Assembly (NCBI GenBank): GCA_950295325.1
Contig: OX485809.1
Span: forward strand, 40,393,081 to 40,457,080
DNA from: Polytrichum commune
Lineage: Eukaryota; Streptophyta; Polytrichopsida; Polytrichales; Polytrichaceae
Length of the DNA stretch: 64,000 bases
Reading direction: 5' to 3'
How positions within the stretch are numbered: the first letter of the stretch is position 1; each line of letters begins with the position of its first letter. This document shows, piece by piece, positions 1-12,285 of this stretch. Under the pieces are notes generated by a model. That model ran no database searches. It saw only the letters and a program-made list of their open reading frames with translations, and was not told where the DNA came from. The position numbers were made by a program, and so were the translations under genes.

Positions 1-1458
1 TGTAGGTGCCTATCTCCGCCCTACGTGGGCCCTCTGCCCCCCCCCCAAATCCCGCTGCCCTGGAGCCCTGCCCGGGGTAGCTGCCCCCTTAAACCTAGGC
101 CGTCGATGGATCCCGGGGGCCTCCATGGCCCAGATTCAATCTGCGCCTGGGGCCATGGAGCGACCCAGTGACATGGCTGCGCGGGGTCCACCTCGCCACA
201 CATAGGTAGGTAGGTAGACATGTAGGTAGGTAGATATATAGGCAGGCGGGTTTAGTGGTAGGAGAGGGGCGTTGCGTGCTCTAGTGCTCCAGTCATTTTC
301 CTACCTACCATAGATTCTAAAAGCCCCTTGTTTTGTGACCTCCCCTCTTACCCACTTCTTGTCCCTTGTGACACAAAACTCATCCACAATTCATCCACCC
401 CCCCACACACAGATATATATAAAAGAAAACATTAGGGAGCTACGATTGTTTTCTTTACGCTTATTCTAGTATAATGATATGGTGGAGAATGCAAACCCTT
501 TAATGTGAAAGTGTTGAGCCAACTATGTAGGATGATTTCAATGTGGATGGAAGCAAGAGCCAATTCCCAATCCAATCCAATCCACATAACTTTAGTTAGG
601 AAAAAGAATCAAAGTATGGTCATGAAGTATCTACCTCCTTACATACCTCCCTCACTACATCTTTACTTCTTTTCCTTGTGACTTTCCCACCTACTTATAG
701 ACAATGTTCTAGGTTCAACGTTAACACAATGGGAGGACCTATGTGATCACTTAAAACATGAAATAATCTTCACTTATGACATCTTATAACATCTACATCC
801 AAGCTCCGAATCCAAAAATTGAAATGACAAATCACGGTGATTTGCATGTGTTCCTTAACCAAACGAAACAATTCCCAATCCAATCCAATCCAACATTGTA
901 TGTGGAGTTCATTTGAGTGAGAAATAAAAATAGAGTCTGGCCTCGACCGACCGACCGACCTACCTACCTACTTCGTCCTTGCGACCTTCCCTACTCTGCG
1001 GCCGCAGTCTCTTGCTTGAGGTTCCGATTCGAGGTGATTCTACGCGATTCTTGACGATCTTTCACTGTGAGTGGTGGTTTGTGGAGCTTCACCGCGGTCT
1101 ACGCAACTGTAGGCCTGCGACGAATCACAGACTCGCCGCTCTCTGGCGACTCCTACATTCACCTCAAATTAACTTGCACTCCTCAATTTACTCAACTCTG
1201 GTCGCGGTCACCATGGCGTCGCTCAGATTTGGGTTTCTGTAAGTAGTAGCACGACCACTACCAGTATGGTGGGTTGCGTGCACTTAATAGGTTAGCATCA
1301 TCACCTACTCCCTTGCTTCACGCCATCGCCATCTGCGTCCTCCGTTTCGTGTGCTGCTGCTTAGATTCCATCCAACTCCTTATGTTTCGTCTATGTGGTC
1401 ACCACCACCACCTTCTTCCTCTTCTTCAGCTGGTGCTGTTTCTTCTTTTTCTTCTTTG
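1..1458. other. Non-coding left edge and upstream region of the protease gene
   Basis: I see no convincing gene here. The stretch holds TAGG/GGTA microsatellite tracts near 204-236 and a complementary CCGA/CCTA tract near 945-972. A short phrase of repeated CCAAT (ATTCCCAATCCAATCCAATC) occurs twice, near 563 and 871. A good start context at 1213 (ACCATGGCGTC) opens nine codons that end at a strong donor-like GTAAGT. This could be an upstream 5' exon of the protease gene, but no joining partner in frame could be identified. Confidence 0.4.
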
Positions 1459-2061
1459 CTTGTCTCCTGGGTTTCTTTTGCTGCGAGGTCTTGCCCAGGA
1501 GCAGTAATCCGAGGGGAAGACGTGGTGGGGGCAGGGTTGGTTGTGGTTTGAGGAAGTTTGAATGTCTGTTAGGAGTTTTGAGGATCGAGGAACAAAATCA
1601 CGTGCAAGCTCCTGAAAAGTTCGTTTTTCTTGTCTTCTGGGCTCCTTTTGCTATTGGGTCTTGCCCAGGAGCAGTAATTTGAGTGGCAGAGGTGGTGGTG
1701 GTGGTTTGGGGGGGGGGGGGGCGCGGGTTGGTGGCGGTTTGAAGAAGTTTGTAATATTTTAGGTGTTTTGAGGATCGAGGAATGAAGTCTCTTGCAAACT
1801 CCTAAAATCCTCATTTTTCTTGTCTTCTGGGCTTCTTTTGGCGTTGGGTGTTGCCCAGAAGCAATAATTTGAGTGGCAGGGTTGATGGTGGTTTGAGGAG
1901 GTTTGAAATTCGTAGGAGTTTTGTGGATCGTGGGGTTTAGGAGGCTCAATTTGCTTGTCTTCTGGGCTTCTTTTGTTGCAATACTTTGAGTGCCACAGCT
2001 GGGGGGCCACGGTTGGTGGTGGTCTGAGTTTTTGAGAAATTTTGAGGATCGTGGGTTTCGG
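1459..2061. repeat. Four degenerate tandem repeats upstream of the protease start codon
   Basis: Four units begin at about 1459, 1629, 1819 and 1953, each with a CTTGTCTTCTGGGCTTCTTTTG-like phrase (broken here to its core CTTCTGGGC). Each then has a TTGCCCAGGAGCAGTAA-like phrase (weaker in the last unit), a G/T-rich stretch, and TTGAGGATCG near the end. Unit lengths run from about 110 to 190 bp. The last unit ends about 20 bp before the first ATG of the protease gene, so the array probably forms its leader or proximal promoter. Conceptual reading frames through it are low-complexity and are not proteins. Confidence 0.7.
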
Positions 2062-2080
2062 AGGTTTGTTGGGAGTCATC

Positions 2081-5000
2081 ATGAACGGCCTTCATGCGCT
2101 GGGGAGTGGTGTAGCACCAGGTTGCAGCATATCGCTGTTGAAGTTAACCCCAAGTAGCCATCTGGGGACGCCACTGAACAGCTGCAACACTTCTGGGCTG
2201 GTGCCGAAGGGAGCCTGCAGTTCGGTGAAATGGCGCCGACGGGATGTTGTAATGGCGAGTCAGAGATGGCAGGGGGAGGAAAAGGAGAAAGATGGGCCGA
2301 TGACGGCAAGGCTATGGAGAGCCATGCAGGGAAGCACAGCAGGAGTAGTAGTCGCCACTGGTGCAGCTCTTGCCATGTGGGCACAGTCATGTGCACCTGC
2401 TGCGATGGCGGAGACGTTCACGATTACCTTCCCGGGCTCACACATCGGAGAGGTGAGAAACTTGGAATTTTCTTTCATGCCATGTGATTCCTCCAGGTTT
2501 GTTAGGGAACTTGCTGCTCGAGTGTTCAATCACATCCCCGGCCTCTCAAGAGACATCTTAAGATTTATTCTAACATCATCTAAGTTTCATGGGATCTAAG
2601 ATGCCATCAATAAGTTGTGAGATTTACAGAAGAGACAACATTTACGATCATCTTCCCGGACTCGCACATTGGAGAGGTGAGAAACTTGAGAAGAAAGTAA
2701 GGTGGAGGGCTAGCCACACATAGCTTGAGCTCAATCTGGAAGGTAAACAATTTGGACCTTATACATGTGCTTCAAATGGTGGAGCTGTTGGTTCCTGCTT
2801 ATTTTGGATGGATTATGCAGTTTAATCCCAAACTTTATGAACTTGTAGTCATCGGACTTGATTGATATGACTACAAGTTCAAGTTTGGGCATGAACTTGG
2901 AAATCAATGCAAAAAGAAAGTGGGGACCAACCTTGAGACAAAGCTCCACCATCCTAGGCAAACGCAAGGGCTCGAATTCTCTTTTACCTTGCCCCACCAA
3001 CCTTGCAAGCTTGAGCTTGAGCTCAAGTTGTGTGTGGCAAAACCCCATGGGTCAGAGGTTATTGCTTGCTAAGGATTTGAAGGATTCTTTTTCATGCAGG
3101 TGAATGCTGTGCAGCGAACTTTGGTCGAGGCTTGGGGAATTGTTCGGGAGACCTACGTAGATCCCACCTTCAATAATCAAGGTATCTCATTTCCTCCTGC
3201 TTTGGCGATCCATTCTGTGTCTTGGAAGATTGTGCTTGCAGAAGAACCAACCTTGGGGTCAAGTTTTTTTTGCGAGTTGCTCAAGTGGTTGCTTGTGAAG
3301 TCTTCATGTGGGACAAATTTCAAGAGTGGTGTATTTGTCTTGTACTTGCTCTTGATACATTTGTTGTCGCCAGATTGGGATCTGAAGCTACAAGAAGTCC
3401 TGGGCGAGACTTTGAGCGTAAAAACCTCAGAAGATGCGTATGGCAAGATTCGCAGTATGCTTGCCACTTTAGGGGATCCCTTCACTCGAATTGTTAGTCC
3501 TCAGGTAAGGATATTGTTTGGTAATTTATTTCATGCGTCTCTTTGCCTACAAGAGAGCGAGATCATCTTGGCTGATGTGTGGGAAAGTAGATCTAATTTA
3601 GTATGTGTATCTCTGTAGGAATATGCAAGCTTTCGGATCAACAATGAAGGTGCTCTGGAAGGAGTGGGTTTGCTTATTGCTTCAGATCGGGACTCTGGGC
3701 GCTTGGTAAGTGGCTCCATCTTTCTTATTGTCCTGTTCATCACGAGCTTGTGGGTGAGATTTTGGTCCGAGGAGCTGAACACTCCCAGTTGAGTGAGTGC
3801 TTCATGGGTTTATGTTTGCCCCAAAAGGTGCTTCATGAATTGTCATCTGAATTTCTGACTGTAACCATGGCCTTGCAGGTAGTGCTTTCTCCAATAGAGG
3901 GTGGTCCTGCTCAGCGAGCAGGAATATTGTCTGGTGATGAATTGGTGCAAATTGACAGTAAGCTTCATCAACTCTTTGAACTTTTCATGCAGTCACAAAA
4001 TGAGACAGGGTTGCGTTTGTTGTACCACATAAGAATGGCATTTAGTGTAATGGGTTGTCTTGTTGTGAGTCAGTAAGCAATTTTACTACCAATTGTAATG
4101 TGCATTGTCTACGTTTGCGTAAAAGGTGATGGATTTTGGCAATATCTGATGTACTGCACTGACAACACAAACTCCATCTGTTGTACTGCAGATGTGGCAC
4201 TTGCAGGCATGAATAATGAGGAAGTGGCTACCAAGCTCCGAGGACGTGCTGGCACCTCTGTCACTTTGAAAGTCCGCAGAGCTGTGAGTATGATAAAGTT
4301 TGGTCTTTTTCTTCATCTCTTTCTTTATGTTCCTGTAAATTGAAGTCTAGGGATTGCCTCTGTTTCCTTATGGTACCTTGTTCAATGGATTTTTGGGACT
4401 TCAATGTTTTGGTTTCTGTTTATGGAAATGTTCTGTATCGTAATTGTTATAACGTCCTGGTCTCAGGTGAACGGGACAACGGTGCCTGTGCCTGTGGAAT
4501 TGACTGAGGTAACATTACAGCGGGAAACGATACTACTTTCTCCTGTATTCTCTGCAGTTATTCATCATGCGTCACCCAGTGGCCAAGACATGAAGACTGG
4601 CTATGTTCGCTTGTCTGCATTTTCCCAGGTTTTTCTTCAAACTTTCTCTTGCAGATTCATTCTAGGGTTGCGATTTCATATTTCTGAATGCAAAGATTTA
4701 GAGATTTTTCTTGTAATCTCAATCCTTGGAGATAATTGGATGAGGTGTCAAGATTCACTACCAGGGTAGAGCTGCAAGTTTGCAGACATGAGTACTTGTA
4801 AGTATGTAAGCTGGTATTTTGGTGCTTACAGTACTCAGTGTTTACTCTTGGGTGAATTTGGGATTTTAGAATGCTGCAGTCGACATGGAGAAAGCAATCT
4901 CAGAACTGGAAGATGCAGGGGTGGAGTCATACATTCTTGACTTGCGCAACAATCCAGTATGCTTCCTCTTCATATGCAGCATTCAATCACAAAAGGCTTT

Positions 5001-6054
5001 GTAACAGATCTGTGTTGTTGGCAATTGATTCAGGGTGCCCACTATATTGTGAATGTTCTTAGATCTGGATAAAAGGTCGTCCTCAGGATATATGGTTAGG
5101 CTAACAAGTTCAGAGTACTTAAGTCACCATGGTGATGTGCAGGGTGGACTAGTGAAAGCGGGCCTTGATGTGGCACAAATGTGGTTAGATGGGAACGAAA
5201 CCCTTGTCAATACAATAGATCGAAATGGATTTACGCAGCCAATCAACCTAGTGGGTGGCCATGCTCTCACCCATGACCCCTTGGTCGTACTTGTCAATGA
5301 GGGGAGTGCAAGTGCAAGTGAGATACTAGCAGGAGCCCTGCATGACAATGGCCGGGCTGTTCTAGTTGGAACAAAAACATATGGAAAAGGGAAGATACAG
5401 GTATGAAGTTCTTTGCGTTGTTGTAAGGCTGATGTGCATGACTTACAAGCATTGTTTTTGGATGTTTAGGAAAGAGTAAGATGAGTCCAAATTTGAGATA
5501 CCCATAAGGAAATAAAACAATCTATATTTCTCTACAGCTCAGGTTTGAAGAAGCTTTCTCAGATTACTGTGACAGTAGGAACACAACAGAGGATTCATAT
5601 GATCGACTCAAGCATTGAGGTTATATGTCGTAACAAATATGAACTTCATGTCACAACTACAAGGGTTAGTAAGAGGACTGTCTCTGAATGAATGGGTGGA
5701 CACTTATGATTGGAATCTCATGGTTTATATGAAACTCAACATGAGTTAAACATACCACTTGTTTAGCCTATTCTTTATGTCGATGTTGTTTCTTATATGT
5801 CTTGCTTTGCGACTTTGCAGAGTGTTACAGAGCTTCGAGATGGGTCAGCACTCTTTGTGACAGTTGCTAAGTACTTGTCACCTGCACTCCACCAGATTGA
5901 TCACATTGGTATTGCCCCTGATGTGAAATGCACCCCTGATGAAGTCGTACCAGTTTCATCATCAGGTGGTGGTAGCACCACAACTACAGGAATTCTGTCA
6001 CTGGATGGTGACTCATGTATCATAACAGCCGAACACCAGTTGGACCTCCAATGA
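2081..6054 (+). CDS. CTPA: Thylakoid-lumen carboxyl-terminal processing peptidase (CtpA / D1-processing protease family)
   Basis: This is a serine peptidase of family S41A, the type that trims the C-terminus of photosystem II D1 precursor in the lumen. Ten exons can be joined with consistent phases: 2081-2452, 3100-3181, 3374-3504, 3619-3705, 3879-3957, 4192-4283, 4467-4628, 4870-4956, 5143-5400 and 5821-6054, giving about 527 residues. Exon 1 encodes a Ser/basic-rich chloroplast transit region, then a hydrophobic stretch ending AMA-E at about residue 109-113, which fits a bipartite lumen signal. The [10 protein letters not shown]...[11 protein letters not shown] stretch is typical of plant CtpA. 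A PDZ domain spans about 200-285. The catalytic Ser lies in NEGSASASE (about S421) and the Lys in KTYGKGKIQ (about K446), spaced 25 apart as in the family. All key residues are present, so the gene looks functional. ATG 2081 is the first in-frame ATG. Family assignment is firm; the exact paralogue is not. Confidence 0.93.
2627..2698 (+). repeat. Diverged copy of the exon 1 / intron 1 junction inside intron 1 of the protease gene
   Basis: A stretch near 2632-2698 repeats the end of exon 1 and the start of intron 1 (2405-2470): a GAGAC start, then a TTTACGATCATCTTCCCGG segment and an ATTGGAGAGGTGAGAAACTT end, including the GTGAGA donor. It lies about 230 bp after the original. It could be a decoy donor or the relic of a local duplication. 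It is not needed for a full-length product. Confidence 0.65.
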
Positions 6055-8160
6055 GGTTACCACAATTTGTTGACATTACAGCACACGCAAGATTCATGAA
6101 AGGGTGCATAAGAACAACCTCCAGTTGTTCTAATCTGGCCCCAGGTGTATATATGTGTACAGGATTGGGTTCAGAATGGGTGTTGTCTAGATTGTGAACT
6201 GATACAATCGGATGCACTGCACCTCTGTACGTAGTCATTCATTTATTGGTGTGGATTTGAATTTGGTATCTCTCTGTAGTGCCAAACTTCCAGCTTGTCC
6301 ATATTGGGGCATACATTCTTATGTACATTACAATTGATACTAATCATTGTTTCATTATAAAATTTAAAAGGTCTTGATTTATTGTAATACTGGCTGTTGA
6401 TCAGGACTTGGAACTCCCATTGCTATGTACTTTCCAATCTGTAAATGCTGGTGATGGGGCTGGAATTGTAACCCTTCAGGTGGAGGGATTAGGTTTTGGC
6501 ACATATCGTAATTGGGGTTTGCTCTATTCTCACAATGGAATGATTTATAGTGTTATGGCTTTCCTGCTGTCAGGTTGTCGGTGGTACAGCCAAGTATGGT
6601 GTACACTGTTATGTTCCAGATAAGTGCAGAGTTTTTTTTGACTTAGTTTGAGCTACATTCAATCCCACTTGTTCTCCTGTTCATCCTTCCCAGAAGTTCA
6701 GTGCTGAGAGAACCTAGAAAATAGACATGCTTCCCATGCAGGCAGGCTAAATGCAAAGAATACTGAGCACAGTAATCTCTGAGGAGTAGTTATATTTTGT
6801 GGATGAATTCTGGCAGACCTGCCATTCCCCCTAACACATACTTTTGTATGTGTTTTGACTCAAATCATTGACATTCAGTCATTTCTGCAAACCCTTGAAA
6901 CTTTTCTAAATTATCATCATTTTGTGCATCCACGGGAATGTAAATATAATGTCGTTGATGAGGATTACTGTGAGTCAAAGCCTAAGTAACTTGAGATTTC
7001 CTTGTGGTAAGAAGACCTGGAAACGGTAATTGAGCACTTATGCACATGAAGTTCAACTGCATGGGTCAATGCTTGAATGCTTTGAACCTGAGAAAAACAG
7101 TTTTTTCAGATACTCTTAGATATGTGATTCATATACTAGTAATGTCCAAATAGGAAATGAAAAAAAATGCTTGAATCCAAGAGAAACAAATGATAAATTC
7201 ACTGCACTATGCAAGAAAACAAGAATATAACTCTTTATGCACTGTGATAACAATATGTCAAGATTTTTGAAAACTAGGCTTATGCTCTAGTACTTGATAT
7301 TGCAGTATTAAATGTGCCCTCTCCTAGAGATGACAACAAGCAGTTAGGGCAGTTGGAAAGCCAAGGACACTTAGAGGTCAATCCTACATGAACACAGAGC
7401 TTTGGCATTCTGGATTGCCTAACCAGTGTTCTTCACCAATCAACCTTTGTCCCTTCAATTTGTACGTAGTACTCGTCTACCAGGAGGGGCCAATGCTAAA
7501 CCTCCCTAGTTCTGGATCAGTATCTTAGATAAACCCAGTCAATGCTCTTAAATTAGGGTTTTCTTGATTAAAATGTGTAGGGCTAAAATTTAGACTCAGC
7601 CCCCAAAATCGTCCAATAAACCCAATTTTAGATTTTCGCAAAGTTGTTCACAGGTGGTCCTGGGATTCATTAGGACAAACTAAAAGCTGGTCTCTATGTA
7701 CTCGACAACGATATTCTTGGGAACAAAGCAAACTTATTACTTACATGAGCACTATGAGGGACGGGAGGAGAGAGATGAGCTCAAATCTTCAAATTTCGTA
7801 GATTTGACAAGAGAGGGGAGAGAGCGAGAGGCTGAGATCTACGTATGCGGTAGATTCTAGGAGAGACGAAGAACACGAGAGGGACAGAGAGAGAGCGCGC
7901 GCGAGCTTGAAACCCTAGAAACTCTTTCGCCATAGCCATGCGTACTTCCCGCACCATTATGGTTACGTTGCGTTGCAATTGTTGCGGTTTCGGGTGACAA
8001 GTGCATCACATCGATCCCTTGTAGACGTATCTTTACATCTGGCGATGTAGATGGTGCCTCTTTATTGTTATTGTCGGAGGCGGAGGTTTCTTCTTCGCAC
8101 GCATGCATGTTCCGGGAATCACTGTCATCATCCTCCCATCGCAGCATCATCGTCAACATC
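6055..8160. other. Intergenic region between protease and ADA1 genes
   Basis: The first few hundred bases are probably the 3' untranslated region of the protease gene. Several short frames exist here but none resembles a protein or has exon-like borders. From about 7740 the sequence becomes GA-rich and then CAT-rich leading into the ADA1 start, as expected for promoter and leader sequence. No terminator or RNA gene is recognisable. Confidence 0.5.
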
Positions 8161-9976
8161 ATGCCTCCCATGGCACAGCCGCATCAGCATCAGCAACGGC
8201 TCCCTCGAGTCAATTTGCAGGAGTTCAAGTCCATGTTCTTGAAAATCTTGGGCCCCGCGAAGGAGTCTCATTATTCTAGCCTGCTTGCCCGGTTTCTAAG
8301 CTTCCGGCTGTCCAAGGAGGAGCTCGATAGATTGGTCCCCTCGACAATCGGCAAGGAGAATGTTGTCCTGCATAATTCGTTCGTCCGGGCGATTTTTACC
8401 AATGCCACCTGCGCTGAGCCCCCCGCCCCTCCTTCCTCAACGTTTGACCCATCCAAACCCTTGAAAGGTTTGTGAAACTCCACAATTGGCTTTAGATATG
8501 AATATGTCTGCATACGCATTTGCTTCTGAAAATGCAAGTGTTGACGTTGTGAGGAAGGTGTTTGTGTATAGCGTGAAATATAGGCAAGTGATGTCTCTGT
8601 ACATGTGATTTGATCATCTTTTGTGTCTTCCAAGGTTTCTGGATAGAATGATTCAGTGCTTTATGGTCATTCTTTTCCAATCCACAAGCTGGTTCTTTAA
8701 CAACCTCATTGTGTCGGCAATAAATATGGGCAACGTATGCCTCCACTCTATGCAGTCGTTTGATCATCTCTTCTGTCTTCGATGGTTTTTGAATAGAATG
8801 ACGTAGTACCATATGCTTATTCTTTTTGAATCTACAAGGCGGGTTTCAGCGACCTCATTGTGTCGGTGAGATACTTATAAGATTTGGAATAATGTAACAG
8901 CATCTGCTGCAGGTGTCCGGCGGAAACCAAGTACACCTGTATCAGGTGGTGATGATTCCCCACCTTCGGGTTCATCAGGACTTCAAAGCGGTCGATCAAA
9001 CGGGGATGGCTTTGGAGCGTCTCCGCGTAAAGGACGCTCAGGCATCCGTGACAGGAAAGCGGCAGAAAGGCCTAGTCCACTTGGCAATCATAGGGGGGAG
9101 GCTTCCACAGCGTTGTTGCAGGGTAGTGAAGACGAAGCATCGAGGGTTTTGGAAAATGGGCACCATGCTCTTGCAGATCTTTCAAGGCCACTGCAACAAT
9201 CACAGTCCACCATTGAGCATTCAAATCAGGATGCCTGGACCAGCCTCCCACCTGCAAAACGAGCTCGGAGCAGTGATTATCAAAATTACAGCGATTACCC
9301 GAATTATGATGGGAAATCTGAAGCTGATGTCCCAGGTGCAGATGAAGAGAAAGAAGATGAAGAGGATGATCAGGGGACTCTTTGGATGCCCTCTCAAGGT
9401 AGGGTTCCTTTGGGTATCCCATTCTGTAAACCTAGCGCAGGGGGGCCAGCTATGGCGCCAGCAGTGTGTATGCCTCAAGGACCCATCACACATTCGTTGC
9501 TTGGGTATCCTTTGGATGGTGAGTGCAATGACACCATTCTGCCAGATCCAGAGGCTTTGAGACAACGTATGCAACAGGGTGTTATTATAGAGAATGGTTT
9601 GGATGGCTGTGATGCGGACTCTCCAGTCATAGTTAGGGTAGCGCTTGAAATTTACTTACAAAGAATACTGAAGACTGTTATTGAGCTTATGCAATCAAAG
9701 CGGTTGACAAACAAAGAGACTCAAGGTTCTCCCAAGGACATTGGCAGTGCAGAGAACACGTACAGTAAAGAAGGAGGTGTTTTCCGACACGAAAGACTTG
9801 TGAACGGGGTTTTGGCAGGGGAGGAGAGACTTTCTCAAGGAGAAGAGATGGCCACAACAAATATGGTCATGCCGCTGGATTTCTATGTGGCTATGGAACT
9901 CAACAAGAAGTTATTTGGAGATAACTACCCCATGCTCTTGGAGAAAGCCTTGCTGCGAGTTTTCTGGGAGCAATAG
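8161..9976 (+). CDS. ADA1: SAGA complex subunit, ADA1/TADA1 (SAGA-Tad1) homologue
   Basis: Exons 8161-8467 and 8913-9976 join in phase to give about 456 residues. The N-terminus contains the SAGA-Tad1 signature: PRVNLQEFKSMFLKILGP, then YSSLLARFLSFRLSKEELD, then GKENVVLHNSFVRAI. The exon junction reads KPLKGVRRKPSTP. The middle has the NGDGFGASPRKGRSGIRDRK stretch seen in plant ADA1 proteins, and later PLGIPFCKP and a LPDPEALRQRMQQ helix. ADA1 pairs by a histone-fold region with other SAGA core subunits and supports H3 acetylation-linked transcription in the nucleus. ATG 8161 was chosen because the upstream in-frame ATG at 8065 adds a Ser/His-rich stretch not seen in the family. The product ends in FWEQ. 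Family assignment is strong from motif order. Confidence 0.88.
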
Positions 9977-11480
9977 ATCTCTCGCATAATCCCCCCTTGC
10001 CATCATCATCATCTGTATGTACCTGTATGAAAGTAGAGCCTTGTGAACAAATGACTATTTCAGAACCTCTGATCAGTCACAAGTATCCAGGTTATCTAGT
10101 TATGAAGGTTGGAGTGGGGCTGAAGCACCTTTAGTATTCTGATAAGAGGGTTGTGGTCTCTCTACAAAACCAGTGGTGTTCAAAGTAGAAGAGACCAAGA
10201 GGAGCGGCAATGTTGTGCCAAGTTCAGGTTCATCTTGTAAAGGACAAAGATATTGTCATGAAATGCATTCACATGTTTCCTGAGCAATTGGGTGATGCCA
10301 AAGGTTGTGGTTTAGAATCCTCTCAATTCAGACGCCGTCACCCTTAACTAGCTCCGCAATTCAGGCTCTTGAGCGTATGAGTACTGCTTTTGGTCCAGAG
10401 ATTTGCGATTTTGTTCTGCCTACTAGCATAAATAGTGGTGGTAGCTCTTTTCTCATTGACTGTAGCAAGTACTATTTCGGGCAAATGTGACACTTGTATT
10501 TTATTACCAGATTACCTCACTAATTGTAGTGTTGCAATCATGAGCATGCAGCTGTTGTATTCAGTTTTTTTTTAAATTTAATTAATTTTTTTTTATCATT
10601 AGTTTGCATTTTCTTTCATAAACCATCAGTAGTAGATGTCAAGCCAAAGGGATTTGGCACATTGTGAATGTGTGCATAAGCCACACTGTTCATATTGACA
10701 TGTCAAATTGACCGCTTCTAAGTGGTTGTGGTTAAAGTCATGAGCACAGGTTGGGTAATGAAGTTGTAAATATGAGGAACCAAGCCACGAACATTTCTGA
10801 TAGAAGGTCTTCTGTATCATTCTCAGTTGTCTTCAGCACTTTGTCCCCACTTGTGCTTCTACAGAAAAAGTTTGTAGAATGGGAAGTGAGGAAAATGACA
10901 GGCACGAGGCAGTTCTCAAGTATTGTTGTCCTATAGCTTCTCTGAGGGTATACCTTAATTGTTAATTCATGCTCCTGTGTTTATGTCACTGGAATGCTTT
11001 TGGAGCGTATCTAACCATTTCTCGATACGCGCACATGAAATTATGCACCCTGCACTTGGTAACCTTGACTTTCACTTCATTATTTTAATTCGAATCTCAG
11101 CTTGGAAGTAGTGGCATGATGGACAGTCAGCCTAATCGCCATGTCCATTTGCAGACCAATACAGTACTGCCTGCTGAGATAGCTAAATAAATAACTAAAT
11201 AATTTTCAGATTGAAAAATGAAGAAAAAAGAACCTTGAAACTCTTTCTAAAACTGTTCTATCAACAGAATTTACTCGATATGAATATACTTATTACTAGT
11301 CATAGACAACAAGGCCAGAGTCTCCTGGTATCCAACAAGACTGTTGTTTGAGAACTTCAACAATCATTTCAACACAATTTGAGAAAATGTATCATGCTAG
11401 GGCTTAGGGTTCTTGTGATACGTTGGGGTTTAGGGTCTTTGAGAAAATATGTCAATACATAATTTTTATAGTAGGGGCAT
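9977..11480. other. Intergenic region downstream of ADA1
   Basis: This begins with the likely 3' untranslated region of ADA1. It is AT-rich with short T-tracts near 10565-10600. I see no gene, repeat array or RNA gene. Confidence 0.45.
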
Positions 11481-12285
11481 CTATTCCCGATCAGGATCCA
11501 ATTGGCTATCTATAGGGTATTGGAATTTCGATTAGGCTGGGACTTAATTTTGATCAAGTCAACACCAATAGTACCATGATGCATTGTCATGGTTTTGAGT
11601 GCTGAAATGAGGAGGAATGAGTGCTTAAAATGAGTAGTTTTGGCAGACTCTAGCCGTAGGTAACATGTTTGGGCCAACTTTTGGCTTTAAAAATTCACAG
11701 TTATTTTAATTTAAGGAGTAACATTATCAAAAAATTGTATTCCTCTTAATTTCTATCTTCCTACACAGGAAAAAAATTGCACCACCGTATACTTCTCCAT
11801 ATATGATGCAAAATCTCTTAAGTGATTGGTTATGGGCGCCTTTACTCTAGTTTGAGAAATGAGAATGTTGCTTAGCACCTCATAGATTGTACAATCTTAC
11901 TCATAGATTGGAGGCGCCCATAACTAATCATTCAAGAGAGTTTGCACCAAATTTGGACAAGTATAAGGTGGTGCAATTTTTTCTCGTGTAGGAAGATAGA
12001 ACACAGGATGACTGCAAATTTTTTGGTAATTTTATTCCTAAACTTGAAATTATTGTGATTTTTTGAAGCCAAAAGGTGGGTCAAACACATCACCAATGTC
12101 TACTATAGCCTGCCATGACCGCTCATTTTAAGACAAATTCCTCCTCACTTTAACCCTTAGAAACTATGAAACGTGAAAGCTTATTTTACCCACCCACGAA
12201 AAGAAATTACTGAAATCAATACCACCCTGATCGAAATTATGACACCTTGTAGATTTTCCCCCGATGAGGTCCTAATCGGGAATAG
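11481..12285. repeat. Long imperfect inverted repeat (foldback or MITE-like element)
   Basis: The two halves are reverse complements with many mismatches and small indels. The outer end CTATTCCCGATCAGG at 11481 pairs with CCTAATCGGGAATAG ending at 12285. The inner TGGGCGCC at 11833-11840 pairs with GGCGCCCA at 11913-11920. In between, GGAAGATAG pairs with CTATCTTCC, and TTGCACCACC pairs with GGTGGTGCAA. The loop of about 72 nt holds TCATAGATTG twice. Arms are about 360 bp. No coding capacity is visible. It could be a foldback transposon or a hairpin small-RNA source. Confidence 0.8.

Noticed and set aside
979..1242. An 87-codon frame as an independent gene
   Set aside because: No family motif, no upstream signal, and it ends at a donor-like site; at most its last nine codons form a leader exon.
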